Positions 36,586 to 49,382 are shown, numbered from the stretch's first letter. The stretch: DNA of 64,000 nucleotides from Maratus speciosus (GCA_963932465.1 OZ010790.1:350883087-350947086), one strand, 5' to 3'. Notes: a model not told the origin generated them from the letters alone. Translations and numbers: made by a program.

Positions 36586-38472
36586 TTTTGAATGCCAAAA
36601 CTCTGAATAATAAAGGAATTCGGAAAATGTTTTTGCTTTAAATAACTCGAGATGTTTTTATGTAGTCAACTGTAAAGATTGTATTACAATGATGATTTTA
36701 CGTTATCTGAAACATTATTTTGTTGTGCATTTTTCTTAATTGTAATCTTTGTTAGAAAGTTTTTTAGTTTGCATTTGTTTTTCGGTAAACTTCTTTTAAT
36801 TTTGCCGGCATGAATATGAGAGATTTATGTAACAGTGTTTATACAAATGTTTCGATGCCTTTCTCCATTGATGTTCAGTAAATGAAAACACATGCTAGAC
36901 TCTTCACGGAAGTATGTGATGTTATGAGCTGCTTGCCTTATACCCTAAGTTACAATGTTAAAATAAAATTTTACACAGTTTGCAATAAAGTTTTGTTTGC
37001 ATTCATGGTTTCAACTTAAATTTATATAGCTAATAATTTTCTCTTAGTTATAATGTTTGAATAATAGATCACATACAAAATAACTTGATGAAATATATCA
37101 TAACCAGAGTTTTCTCCAAAAAGAATTTAGCAAAACATTATGCAGCATGCAGCAGATGCAACGGCTTAATTTCTAAAGTAATTATTCAAAATATTCCGAG
37201 TTACAAATTTATGTGCCTGTACTACAGAAAGTTTTCGCATTAAACTCAATAGAGGAAATACCTAACAAAAATACTTTACAATTTTTATTTTAATTTTGTT
37301 CTAAACGTAAGTTGTTATTATTCGACAATAAAAATGTTCTCCATTCAGACTATTTTTTAAACCAAAAGGTTTTGTAATGTAACTAAATATAGGTTATTGT
37401 TATGAAATTTCTATACTCATCGGTTTTCTAATGTAAAACTAAATGTGAACGGTATTTTCATTTAAAAAATGGTTAAAGATTAAAAATGCATTCTGTCAAT
37501 GTAATATACTTTATGTTTTTTCACCTACAACAACAATTCTATATAGTCATGTGTTTCATTTAAACAGTGTTTGGGATTGGTGTATAAGAAGAGGTTGTAG
37601 AGGATAACAGGGAATCACGTTGCAAAAATCAATATATCACAAGTGAAACAGCGCAACAAGAAAAAAAAATTAAAAAAAAGGAAACAATGCGGGTTATTCA
37701 CTGTTTTAAAAACGAAATATTAAAACATATGAAGATGACTTTAAAGATGACATGAAAGTCTGCTTTAGAAAATTAACACAAAATATTCCAAATTTATGAG
37801 AGGGTGTCCGCCTGTATTAAAAATATGACATGATAACAATAAATATTGCAATTTAAATAAAATAATTGTTATGTTTATGTTTGTTAGTTCCTTGTTTTCT
37901 TTCTTACTTTCTTTTTTTCTTTTCTTCTCTTTTCTTAATTTTTTATAGTAATGTCTTCTACAGCAAAAATGTGAGTACGCCAAGCGCATGCAATTTTTAA
38001 CCATTGTTTTACAGCATTTTTTTCATTTTACAATTGTTAGATAAACTATATAATTAATAGTGATAGCCTTATGGCTTGACAATTGATTAAAACATTTGAC
38101 GCATTCAAAATAAAATTGCCAAAACGATTTCTTTAAAATTTTACATCGCAATCTTAGAGTTGCAATTTGCATGCAGAAAGTTTACGAAAGACATTTTACT
38201 CTTTTGTCTGAAAGGGTCGATACGCCATATCACTTATTTCTGTTCCTTTATATCTGATAAAAATAGAAAAAATGTTATTTGAGAATACTCCAAAAAGAAA
38301 TATTTTCCGTTTTGAAAGCAGTAAACGATCAAACTTTGTATTATAAAATATCCCTTTTTTATGAAACACTTTTTTATTACAGTAAATATTCGATTTTTTT
38401 CAACAAAATAAATTGTTTTAAGAAAGGTGTTTTGTGTTTTAAAACTTTTTCATTTTCTATGCGAAAGCATAT
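36586..38472. other. AT-rich DNA without recognised feature
   Basis: No coding pattern or element ends. Pyrimidine/purine-rich runs near 37,890-37,940 give a lysine-rich spurious frame on the minus strand. Confidence 0.4.
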
Positions 38473-38476
38473 TTAA

Positions 38477-39189
38477 GGCTACACAGTACCCTAAAAATGA
38501 CAAAAATATCGATATTTTTTATTGAATTTTTCAGTGGTCCATACGGTTGTGAATCATGACTCCAAATTGTAGATCTGAAACCCAAATAGTTTGAAAGATA
38601 TTTGAACTTTTCTGAGTATTCTCAGAATGTTCTGAGTGTTCTTTTAGAAACTTTAAATGCATTTTCTGATACTTTTATTTTTGTTGATGTAGTATTTGCT
38701 AATCCCTAAGGCTTCTTTTCTGTTGCAGATAGAGTCTTCAAATTGTTTGCAGACACTTACATGTATATGTACTGCTATAACTAGTATGGATTTAGGTCTG
38801 AAGGTTATAGTTTTTTTTTTTTTTAATGTAAAGTTAATATTTCTAAAATTTTCCTGTTTTTTCCGGTTTCGCGTTACAAAAATAAATAAAACTTTAACAA
38901 AAGTTACATCTTTAATTCCATACTAAATTTTGTTCTCAATAATCCAATGAATATAAGTCACTTAAAATAACTAAAAAATATTACAAATTAAAAATTTTAT
39001 AAAAGTTTTTAAAAACTTCAAATTTTTTAAAAATTTTTAAATTAAAAAAAGGTGATTTTTATTTTTATTTTTATTTATTTTTATTTTTTTACCAGAAACA
39101 GTTTAATTTTATAATCTCAAACAAAGTAATTTATTATTTTTCATGTAACTGTCTCGAAAAATATTTCTTGAAAAGAGTACTGTGTAGCC
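38477..39189. mobile_element. 713-bp TIR element with TTAA duplication
   Basis: The left end, GGCTACACAGTACCCT, and the right end, reversed GGCTACACAGTACTCT, match at 15 of 16 positions. TTAA flanks both ends (38,473-38,476 and 39,190-39,193). The interior has no recognisable transposase. TTAA suggests piggyBac-type insertion, but the GG start is unlike the CCC starts of the other TTAA elements here, so the superfamily is left open. Confidence 0.75.
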
Positions 39190-39474
39190 TTAAATAACAT
39201 GAAAAAAGTATCTTTATATTCAAATTTGTTGTAGCTTCTTTTTCTTAGTTGCGTATCAACCTTTCTTTATCATTCCCCTTTGTTTCATACTGTCTTCCTG
39301 GCATTTCTCTCCCATAATTCCCTTTCATTCACGTTTCATTTCAGTCTTTCTTCTATACTCAAAGCTTTAACACGTCATATTATGCTTGCAAAAGAAAGTT
39401 TAATTTATTTAGAAACGCGTAGATTTTAGTTTAATTTATTTAGATTTATTTTTGATTTTTTTAAACATATATAG

Positions 39475-40293
39475 CAGCGGTTCCCAACCTATAGGTCGCA
39501 ACCCACTGGTGTGTCGCGGCAAGTGTTTTGGTGGGTCACGGAATAATCAAAATTTGCCACAAAATATATTTTTTATTTCATGCGCTTGAAAAAATATAAC
39601 AAATACAATATTTTACGATCACAATAATCATGAAAGCTGTTAGCTTAAGCTACATCTATGTGAGATGACGGTATTTTCTTAAACAGTCAGTTGGTTTTAC
39701 GTTATGATCTCGTCTCGTTGTGAGATATGTCGGTAGTCGCGAAATCGTAATGGCAACCGTAGAAAAATCCTCAATTTCCTTCTGGATGACCATAGGAGCA
39801 GAATATCCAGAAATATCTCAATCAGCTTGGAGCTCATTGGTGGGGTTCACCACGACATATTTGTGTGAACGTGCGTTTTCTAATTTGCTGTTTTTGAGAA
39901 ACATGTGTAGAAACAAACTGTGCGTAGAAAGTGGCGTAAGGTTAAAATTAGCCAGTTTTAACTCTGATATAGATGCCCTCATAGTTAAACACCAGTGCAA
40001 AAAATCTCACTGATTGTAAAATTGTGTTTTGATAATAATTAAACGTAGTTTTCATTGTATTAGTTGTTTTAATTATTATTCACTTGTGATACAATGAGAT
40101 TACTAATCTTGTTTTAATTGATTGTGCATCCTTATACGAAAGGTTGCCTTTTACATATGATAGGACAGCGAGAAGATTATAGAGATCATACAAAATTCCC
40201 ATACCGATATTGTATACACCCTCGAATTAGGTGGGTTGCGATTTATTTTTAACTGAAAGGTGAGTGCTTATCAATAAAGGATGGGAACCGCTG
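39475..40293 (+). mobile_element. Internally deleted hAT element (Charlie/ZBED-like ends)
   Basis: The left end, CAGCGGTTCCCAACCT, pairs with the right end, reversed CAGCGGTTCCCATCCT, 15 of 16. Subterminal GGTCGCAACCCAC on the left recurs inverted as GTGGGTTGCGA on the right. Flanking 8-mers ATATATAG (39,467-39,474) and ATATATAT (40,294-40,301) are a near-match target duplication in TA-rich DNA. It keeps only the C-terminal end of the transposase. Confidence 0.85.
39720..40013 (+). pseudogene. hAT transposase C-terminal dimerisation region
   Basis: A 97-codon open frame whose residues 28-97 follow the hAT C-terminal dimerisation domain: EYPEISQSAWSSLVGF, TTYLCERAFSNLLFL (45-59), RNKLCVESGVRLKLASF (64-80), DIDALI (83-88), and a Lys-rich end. 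ZBED-type hAT proteins of several hundred residues end this way. The N-terminal zinc finger and catalytic parts are absent between the left terminus and this frame, so it cannot transpose itself. The first roughly 25 residues before FWMT are probably not original protein. The remaining frame is uninterrupted, suggesting a relatively recent loss. Confidence 0.85.
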
Positions 40294-40301
40294 ATATATA
40301 T

Positions 40302-41224
40302 AGGAATAAATTTAACTTTCTTTTTGTTTTAGATTTCCAAGATGTTCTAAATTTCCAAGACTTTTCATTAACTGTAATTGTAGAATTTTTTTCTTTTTAT
40401 CTCACACTATAAGGGGATCTAATCGGGCTTCTCTGATTTCAGAAGTAGGTGAAAGCTATTTTTATAAAATTAAAAAATCTAATCGATTTTTTTACATTTA
40501 ATATATTTTTTAGGCTAACCACATTCCATTTCCCAACAAGAAATCCATGTTTTATGCAAAATAGAAATAATGTATTCAAATAATTATTAATAAAAACGGA
40601 TACTTTCGTATTAACCTCGTGCCATGAATTAAGAGACAAAGAAATCGCCAAAGACAGCATAATTTTTATTGCGATAATTTTAACGGTTTAAGCTACTAGT
40701 TCGATTACACATATGTTACAATTTCGTTTTATTGATTCTATTTTATAATTTTAATTATTTAATGATGAAAATTTATTTTTGTTATTGGATATGAGAGGAA
40801 ATGAAATGCTGAAATAACTATATTGTTTTAAATGCAAAAGATTTAATGTTTCTTAATAAAGCTGCAGGCACAGATATAGATTTAAAATGAATTTACGTTT
40901 GGTTAAAAAATATATAAAAATCAGGAAATTGAGATGAACTTTTCAAACAAAATGTATTTGAAAGACCATTTGTTTTTCTATTCGATGGCGTAAAAATAAA
41001 ATTTGTGAAATGTTTAGAAGTTCAATTAATTGCAGTAAAAGCAAAATTAACTTCCCAAGTGTTACCACCGTCAATATAACGTCAGATTTAATTATTTCTC
41101 AGCACTCAGTTCTCAATTGTTTCATAAAGTAATGAAAATAAATTGTACACTGTTAGTAGCTTATGCAAGAATTTTGAACGTCACTAACCATTAATTACAA
41201 AATATTAAATTTTAAAAATCAAAA
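40302..41224. other. AT-rich DNA without recognised feature
   Basis: No gene, terminus or repeat recognised on either strand. Confidence 0.4.
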
Positions 41225-41990
41225 ACTACATGCGTAGTACATGTAATTTTAAAATGTGATCATCGTATTTTCTGTTATAAAATGATATTTCATATGTGAA
41301 GTAAAAAAACAAAATTAGATTTTAGTAATTATAAAGATTTAAACAAAGAGCATTCTTGTACGTTTACTGAGTACACTGCTTAAGAAAAAGCTAACACAAC
41401 ATACTGTAATAAACAAGTAAAAATTAAATTTAAAAAAATCAAAAAACCCGACTGCGAAAAAAGTGAACTAATTAATTAATTCTCATCAATGTTAAACTAT
41501 TTTCTATATCACTTGCCTATTATTTTTATTTACTTGTATTGATGACATTTAAGTTGTGTTCAATTGTTACTTATCATCTATAAACACTGTGTTGATGAGG
41601 CCTATAGATGTCTATGATGGTTAGAGTTGCTGTAAAGCTAGAGATCCTATCTACACAACTTCCAGGTTGTGTAATATTTAAACAGATCTTCTGACTGTAA
41701 AATAGTCAATGAAACATCGTCTTCATTTTGAAAGAGCTATCCAATGATATGCCACTCAATATGGTGCATATTTTTTTTTCGTATCTACGGCCATTTTAAA
41801 TTTTACTGCCGCCATTTTGAATTTATAAAAAACATAACGTAGCCTATAACCATCGGACGGTTAAGAAGAATCAATTGAGACATCATTCATTACAATCCAT
41901 CCAGCCGTTGGGCTATTTCGTGGGTATAAAGAAATACACATACCCACGTACGCGTGAAACACATAACCCTTCTTAACAGTTGGGTAAAAA
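41225..41990 (+). repeat. Dispersed repeat family R, longest copy
   Basis: Matches 19,290-19,905 (inverted) over its first roughly 570 bases and 10,441-10,570 (inverted) over its last roughly 170. Landmarks: AATGTGATCATCG, ACACTGCTTAAGAAAAA, AACCCGACTGCG, GGTTAGAGTTGCTG, CACAACTTCCAGGTTGTGTA, GCCGCCATTTTG, CCATCCAGCCGTTGGGC, GGGTATAAAGAAATACACAT, CATAACCCTTCTTAACAG, ending in TTGGGTAAAAA. No reading frame is recognisable. The A-rich end and 5'-variable copies suit a retroposon 3' region. It also holds a GCCGCCATTTTG block like that of the 6.2-8.1 kb array. Confidence 0.8.
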
Positions 41991-42971
41991 TTAGCTTGTA
42001 ATTTGAAAGAAAATTAGAGAACATACTTCATCATTAAAAACATAGTGCGTTATACGCTATTGCAATAAAATTTTTGTTGTTAATCTGCAATGGTTTCTTA
42101 AATTTTCAAACTTATAATTTTATTAAACTATACAATGCTATATATAGTTTATATATCATTTCTTTGTAAATTGAGTCATATGGCATAAAAGTTTGTTTAT
42201 TTGATAAAGTTAAAATTACTCTATAACTAATTTCTTATTTAAATTAAATTTTTCAAGTGACTTATTCATTCTAATATAAATGAACGTCGTGACTAAACAT
42301 TCTTTTTTGCATTTACTATTTCAGAAAATAAATTAAAACTTTATAAATAATTGTGCGCTAATTTTAAATCATAGTATTGTGTAAGCTTTCTCCAATTAGA
42401 AGGTTTCCACAGCTACAGTTCTCGCTTTCTGTGTTTAATTTATTGCAATTGCATTGCGACAATGCGAAATTTTCACATTTTAGAAAGGAAATGAAAATAT
42501 CTACACTGCTGAGATGTAATTTCTATTATTTAAAAAATGAAATGCAATTATCATTAATTTAAATTAACGGTAAAATTTAATTTTCTAAATGGATATTATA
42601 TATATTCTTCTGAATAAAGCTATACGATAAATTAATAATTTAAGCATAGAAAAGGGGATAACATGACTTTTGTTCTTGTTTTGTATACATGCGGAAAACT
42701 TTGAATAGAAAGTTTACTCAAAATAATACATTGATTAAAACAGTGAACATTTATTACTTTACAAACTTTTGGGATGCTCAACTCAAGGTTTGTTCGGATG
42801 GATTTTCTTTTTCTTTTAAATATATAAAAAAATTGAACATCGATTTAAAGAGTGCTTAAAATTATTATCAAGGGCTCGGACAACGCCGGATGGGCCAGAG
42901 AGTGTATACTAAGATGGTTTTTGCATATATTACATCTACAAAGTGCACTCAACCAATACTATTTATCTCAC
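41991..42971. other. AT-rich DNA, turning less AT-rich near the end
   Basis: No feature recognised. From about 42,870 the sequence becomes clearly GC-richer and is probably continuous with the block after 43,172, the hairpin MITE being inserted between. Confidence 0.4.
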
Positions 42972-42980
42972 GGTGTGTTA

Positions 42981-43163
42981 CGAGGCTTACGAAAAAGACA
43001 GGCAACCGCGGAGCTTTACGCGTATCTTTTTTACAGATCGCTGGAGCAGTGATGCTCGAATGAACCAATGCAGTTGCATGAAAAGAGAATCACGTCACTC
43101 TAGTGGTCTGTAAAAAAAGACTCGTGGAATGCGCCGCGGTATCCTGTCTTTTTCGTTAGCCTT
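42981..43163. mobile_element. 183-bp hairpin MITE with 9-bp target duplication (MULE-like)
   Basis: Two arms of about 65 bases pair around a loop of about 50. The left arm runs through GGCTTACGAAAAAGACAGG, ACCGCGG and TCTTTTTTACAGATCGCT. The right arm, reversed, runs through GGCTAACGAAAAAGACAGG, ACCGCGG and TCTTTTTTTACAGACCACT. The same nonamer, GGTGTGTTA, flanks both sides (42,972-42,980 and 43,164-43,172). A 9-bp duplication with long inverted arms is typical of Mutator-like (MULE) elements. No coding capacity. Confidence 0.8.
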
Positions 43164-43167
43164 GGTG

Positions 43168-43754
43168 TGTTAGCACTAACTCTGGACGCTGCGATACAAT
43201 CCGACACAGAAAACATTTGGGATAGGGGACGGACAGGTCCTGTTTAAAGCCGCAATCGAATCATCAACCGATGGAACCTCACGAGGGTCCCAGCTGAGGA
43301 CTAGAGAAAATGACAAGTCTACTGCGAGTTAGGACTGAAGGCCTCCTATAAAGGCTACATCTAGTATAACTTCCGGTGGACGGACAATACAACCAAACAT
43401 AAAGTGTTAGTAAAAGATAGAATAAAAGTTAGTAGTGTTAGTAATCCCACATTCCAAACGGCTCCACTCTCTACTGAGGAAGCACTTCTCTCCTTAGGTC
43501 TTACAAGAGGAAATTAATGAAAACTATGGTTGTAGGAGAAGAGTGAAAAATAAGGAAAAAACAATGCAAACGCAAAATGTTAGTTAAAAAATTTAGTAAT
43601 ATCGCAGTCCAAACGGAGAGTGACCGGAAAGCACTTCCACATGGAGTTTCACAACGCTCCCACGCGGATATGTACAACGTGAAATAGAACCAACACTAGG
43701 ACTGAAAGATTAGTCCGTGGGGCCATATGCATTATCGTCCAGCTTCGTTGCAAC
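43168..43754 (+). other. GC-richer block, possible LTR fragment
   Basis: A stretch of balanced composition that begins TGTTAGCACTAAC and ends CGTTGCAACA, followed by TTTGGGGGGGAG. TG...CA ends followed by a TTTGG-type primer-binding-like sequence are what a 5' LTR and leader would show. No second LTR, internal coding region or target duplication is visible, so this is only a possibility. Short repeats (GTTAGTAGTGTTAGTAAT; TCCAAACGG twice, at about 43,454 and 43,609) occur inside. Confidence 0.25.
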
Positions 43755-44625
43755 ATTTGGGGGGGAGGAGTTTCACTTAATTCTTGCATGATGATTATAA
43801 TGAGCTTTACAACTTTAGAAATTAGGAAAGTTCTGGATCCGAAAGCTGCACATTAAATAATAATTAAAATAAAAACATGGAGCTAATTTTTAACAGATTT
43901 GTAAAGCTATCTGCAATTGGCACGTTTTTACCTACAAGAGCCAATAAAAACAGGCTTTCAAATGTTTTGCCGATGACAGAATGTAAAAAACTACCGACTG
44001 ATTCAGTCGCTATAGGTCTAAAAAAAAAAAAAAAAAAACATTCAAAGTTCTGAGACAAATGTATAATCTTATATTTATCTAAATTTGATTAGATTATCTG
44101 AAATGCTAAACATTAATGGTACATATGCAGTTCATATACATATACATATACAGTTCATGCGAAGTAAATATGGTGATATTGTCAGTATTTGTTTTTTCCT
44201 CTTTTTAATTCGAAATTTCTAATATCGTCGGCACAATCTTTTTTTGACGCCATCCAGCGAGGGATTTTATTAATAAAAAGAATGATGTAATTTGTCTGTA
44301 TTACCTTAGAAATTTAATATTTATTTTTATTTATTTATTTTCTTATGAATGTATACAGAGTTGAGTCACATTTTTAATGTCAAATGAATTATTTTATGTC
44401 AGTAAATTTCATTTATTTCTTACCAGTTCTCGAATAAATTAATGTTATAATTATTTTTTTTTCTTTTTCGACTCATTTATGAGTGTATGTGTACATATTT
44501 TAATGAAATCGTTTTAAAAGTAACAATCATAAATAAATACATACATGCATACAAAAACAAAATGTAACAAAAAGTATTTATTTTTATTTTTCATGAGTGT
44601 GCTAAAGGTTAAATGTATATGTATA

Positions 44626-44701
<76 letters not shown>

Positions 44702-45729
44702 ACATTCAAATATATATATTGAAATTACTTTCGTAAACTAAAACACACGCATATATATGTATATACGTATATATATATATAAATGTATAAATAATTCCAA
44801 TATCAGTTAAGAAGCAATTGTATGTATGCCACTTAAGTATATAATGATTTTTTTTAACGTTTAACTCTCAAATATCTGGAAATGAAAAAATTAGCACGGA
44901 ATAAAAAATTCCCCCTTCAAATTATTTTAAATCCATGATATTTTCCTTTGAAAGTAAATCAGTCGAAACATTAAAGCATTATATAAGAAATGTGTTTATT
45001 ATATATAAATACAGGATTGTTTTTGCATGTATTATTTCACAGCATATTTGTGGCATTTTTTGATTGTGTCGTCACTAGATTTTTGAGAATTAGGAGCCAA
45101 TACAAGTTATGTAGCTTTAGATAATCTGCACTTGTATTTAAAGCTATATTAAAGTTAGGAGTCATTAAAGTAGGGGATTACTTGGATAATGTCTTTATGA
45201 CAATTTGGTTCAATAAAATTATTCAATAGATATTGAATATTTTTTAAAAATATGAAAATAATAAGTTTTCATATAGGAATATATTTTTTGTACACTATTA
45301 TGAAGATATGCCTGATAGACCACACGGCCGGTTAGAAAAACAGGAAATTTGGCTACTTTCATTGATATTAGTACTTAAAGAAGTCACAATAGATAAAAGT
45401 GAGATTAAAATTTAGATTAAAATATTAATAAAATCATCATTTTAAAGTTCCAAATATGCTATAGCATATGGCCTTAAAATAATTCCTTTAGGAGAGTTGT
45501 AAGTTTGTTTTTAAATAGAAAAGTGAAACTTTCGCTAGCTTTTTACGCTATCCACGGCAAATTCATACACGTACGTTTCAATTGACTCATGTGTGAGAGA
45601 AATGGGAATTGCGAAAAATTGTGCGATATATTTTTGGAGATTTCTAATTAATGTACAATATTTGCATACAGAATTTTGACAATTTCAATGTTTAATAACT
45701 TTTCAAAACATAAAAGTTTAAAATTAAGT
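43755..45729. other. AT-rich DNA without gene
   Basis: Contains the microsatellite at 44,627-44,696 and an 18-base poly-A run near 44,020. No coding pattern. Confidence 0.4.
44627..44696. repeat. Compound microsatellite (ATCT)n(AT)n
   Basis: About ten ATCT units followed by about fourteen AT units. The open frame spanning it (repeating Tyr-Leu-Ser-Ile) is an artefact of the repeat. Confidence 0.97.
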
Positions 45730-46270
45730 TGCGCCTCGAAAGTTGCAACGGAAGTCTGTTTCTAAGCTGCTTTTCCAGTATCGCCCCACGGCATAGACGG
45801 GGAATAAAAACAGCAAAAGTTTTTGGGTCTCCAGACCATTGGGCAGCTTTCTGTGTCTCGTTAGTTCGTCTGCCGTTAGTTCGCTAAGGCATTCAATGAT
45901 TTAAAACTGCCGGAGTAATTGTGCTACCACACACTTCCAAGCCGTTAATTGCGTATCTCAGATTGCAACTAGAAGAGTCAGTCAAGATACACCTCAACGC
46001 GCCCCAAGCACCGTAATGAAAAATTATCACCCTCATGCACACACGCTCTATCAGCCAACTCCGTATTCCAGACTCACGGCACGTCAATAATCCACACGAC
46101 AACACGCATATGGAACTCCATCGGCAGCCTGCACTATTCAGAACCCCGCTTTGGCATTCTTTCGAAAAACAAAGGGATCGCTATGACGCGTGGGGAATGG
46201 ATTGTGCATATCTTCCCGCGCACGAAGCTGGTTTGATTCAGAACAAGCCGGCATTGCACGCACCTAGTAT
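45730..46270. other. GC-richer island of unknown nature
   Basis: About 540 bases of near-balanced composition with CpGs, in otherwise very AT-rich DNA, with sharp borders on both sides. Overlapping open frames on both strands (45,893-46,105 minus; 46,035-46,313 plus) are probably a by-product of lower AT content. I do not recognise either translation, and no splice-flanked conserved block is evident. It could be a solo LTR, an old retrogene fragment or a promoter-type island. Confidence 0.35.
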
Positions 46271-46569
46271 ATATTACAATACAAAGGTTTATTTATTTTT
46301 ATTACGCTTATAATGATTATTATATAAATAATATATCTATAGTTTCCAAATTCTTTCACTAGTAATAATTTTGCATTTTTTTAAAAGTCAAATGTGAAAC
46401 TTAAATTTAGAATGCAGCATTGTACAATTGCAATCTTTAACAAAATTGCACTAAATATATGCACTGATGGATTTTAAATACAGCAATTGATTAAAGCGCT
46501 CCATGTACGTGCATCTGGCAGTACATATATGTGCATCATTAGAATAATAATAAAAAACTAGTCGGATGT

Positions 46570-47645
46570 ACCAATCCCAAAACTTTCTTCTGTCTCATAC
46601 ATGTTAATACTTCAAAATTCGCTATCACACTGCAAAAATTAAATGGCAATCTATGCATCTCATGAGGATTCTAAAGATATGAAATTCCGTGCATTAGTTC
46701 TTGAGATATGACTATCGCTGAAATCGTCTAAATCCAGCAAAATGCTGCCTAGCAGCGCCATCTATTAGATGATTTATACCAAATACTAATCAGCAACAAT
46801 TTATGTCAGCGTCTGACTGAATCTGAAGTTTGGAGAAAATCCGTGCATTAGTTTTTGAGATAGTGCTATAGCGAAAATCGTGAAAATTCCTGCATAGCAT
46901 CGCCACCTATTGGGTGATTAACACCAAAACCTAATTAACAACAACTTGTGTCAACATACAACTAAATCTGAAGTTAGATGAAAATTCGTCCATTAGTTCT
47001 ATAGATAGAGCTATTGAGGCAATCGTCAAAAAGGCAGCACAGAAGCGCCACCTGCTGGGCGATTTACACCAACACATAATCAGTAGCAAGTCATATCAAG
47101 GACTAACTGAATCGGAAGTTTGATGAAAATCCGTGCGTTAGTTCTTGAGATAGAGCTATTGGGGAAATCGTGTAAATCCTACAAAATTCATCATAACAGC
47201 GCCATCTTTTGGGCTATTTACACCAAAACGTAATCAGCATCAATTTATTTCAAGGACTAACTAAATCTAAATTTTGATCAAAATCCGTGCATTAGTTCTT
47301 GAGATAGAGGTATTGCGAATATCGTGAAAAATGCAGCATAGCAGCGCCACCTGTTGAGCGATTTACACCAAAAACAAATCAGCATCAATTTGTATTAGGG
47401 ACTCACTGAATATGAATTTTTATTAAATTCTGTGCATTAGTTCTTGAGATAGAGCGCCCACAAAATTTGTGTCACATACACACAGACAGACAGACAGACT
47501 CACAGAGTCACAGACAGACATTTTGTAAAAACATGTTTTTTGGAATCTCTGACCCCTAAAACGTGTAAATCCGTCGAAAACCGGAATTCGAAAATTTTCA
47601 TGAATCCAATACTTTCTTCTTGTAAAGATAGAAGAAAGTAAAAAT
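46570..47645 (+). repeat. Tandem array (six units of about 145-155 bp) with a retroposon-like tail
   Basis: Units are anchored on CCGTGCATTAGTTCTTGAGA at about 46,688, 46,841, 46,985, 47,130, 47,285 and 47,429. Each is followed by a GAAAATCGT stretch, AGCGCCACCTRTTGGGCGAT, TTACACCAAAA, AATCAGCA and TCTGAAGTTTGA. After the last unit come ACAGACAGACAGACAGAC repeats, a TTTGTAAAAACATGTTTTTTG palindrome-like stretch, CCGTCGAAAACCGGAATTCG and a perfect 11-bp hairpin (TACTTTCTTCT / AGAAGAAAGTA) at about 47,611-47,641. CCAATACTTTCTTCT at the end is echoed by CCAATCCCAAAACTTTCTTCT at about 46,571, so the whole block may be one element. Confidence 0.85.
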
Positions 47646-49264
47646 AATTTATAATATTGTAAATCCACCTCAAGTCACTGCTGCAAACGAAATTTGAATG
47701 GGTCAAAGAGAAATTTTACCGATATTATTATATGCGTAATAAGTTTATTTATCCAGTCTTCAAGTATATAAACAAAAAAAAAAAACTCTCATTAAGAATT
47801 GGGAAATGTAAATGTTGGTTAAATAATTAATGATTATTATGAAAAGTGTTTATTATATCGTAATAGAAAACGAAATTTAAATGAACTCTCGATTAATATA
47901 TATAGTATACATATTTATATTCATAAGAATAATAAATAAATCATTGTAAAAAATGCAGTTTATTACTATATTTATTTTGAATAAATATTTAATTTTTATA
48001 TGTCAAATGTTACATTTTTCAATTCTTAAATTATGATATTATTTTTTTAATGTCTTCATTAATTTTTTATAATGTTTTTGCAAACAATACCTAAACAGTG
48101 GAAATGCAAAAATACATACGTTGATTTTAGTTCACTTTCTTATGTTTCTTGTTAGCTTTGATTATATATGAATATGAAAAGGAAAATGTTGTACAAAAAA
48201 CTAGAGAAAAAGGAATAATGTTGAGAAGACTTAATGATATTAAATTTTTTTTTTGAATCTTGTTATAAAGTTAGAGCGTTGTTTAAGAATGTACAGAATT
48301 TTCTTTGGCATTCTTTACTTTAGTTAATGTACATTAAAATTACGCAAGCTAATAATAAGCTAAAGTCGTTAAACTAGGTTGGTTAAAAATATTTTTGACT
48401 CCAGATTTCTACATCATTGGTAATGATGAATGATGAACAAAATGAAAATATTTTTGTTTAAAAGAAGTAGTTTTTCTATTAAATGAAATGTTTCCGGTTA
48501 TCATAATAATGGATGCGATGGAGATCATTCTTTCTGCCGAGCATCCCTTCAAATCATGAATTATCAGAATATACCTGTAAAAGATTTGACATAACCATCA
48601 TTGAAATAATAATAATAATAATTGTATTAGAGAATCAATAAAGCATATTGACGTATAATTAAAATAATGATTTTTTTATTTTTTTATTTTAAAAGTAAAT
48701 AAAATTTCACTTAAAAAAAAAATTCATTTGTCATCTAATTGTATAAGTAGAAGATTTTAAAATGCTGTTATTCAAAATCTGCCAGAGATTTCTGAGTAGG
48801 ACTTATATATTTTGTGGGATTTTGTAATTCTTGTATATACTCATGAATATGAAATACTTTCCAAGTTGACAGCATGCACACTTTTCTGTATTAGCCCAGC
48901 ACATTTTCAGAATATATTTTCAGATAACACGAGGAAGTTTATTCAGGAAGGACATAAATAAATGAATGAATTTAAATACTAAATTTTGACAGGTTGGGAT
49001 AATATTAAGTACCAAGTAAAATTTGCAGGAATACAAATATTTTCATGAGGCATTTCTGGACAGCTAATTAGATAAACGTAAATATAATTTATTTCACCTA
49101 ATATTGTGAGAAACGTAAAAATGAGATGATAAAAATAAATTTTACAAATATTTTGTTTTATACAGTATACATTTAAATCTTTATAATACATTAAAAATTA
49201 AAATTTCAACCTCTATCTGTCACTTTTATATATCTCTATCCCTATTGCTATTCATATCTATCTA

Positions 49265-49317
<53 letters not shown>

Positions 49318-49382
49318 ATCTATATATCATCTTGCTAAATATCTCTCTTTCTCTCTCTCTCTCTTTCTCCCTCTCTCTCTCT

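Noticed and set aside
37765..38004. Minus-strand Lys/Glu-rich frame as a small basic protein
   Set aside because: Produced by a pyrimidine-rich run on the plus strand; no conserved features or context.
44545..44736. Open frame with repeating Tyr-Leu-Ser-Ile
   Set aside because: Translation of an ATCT/AT microsatellite.
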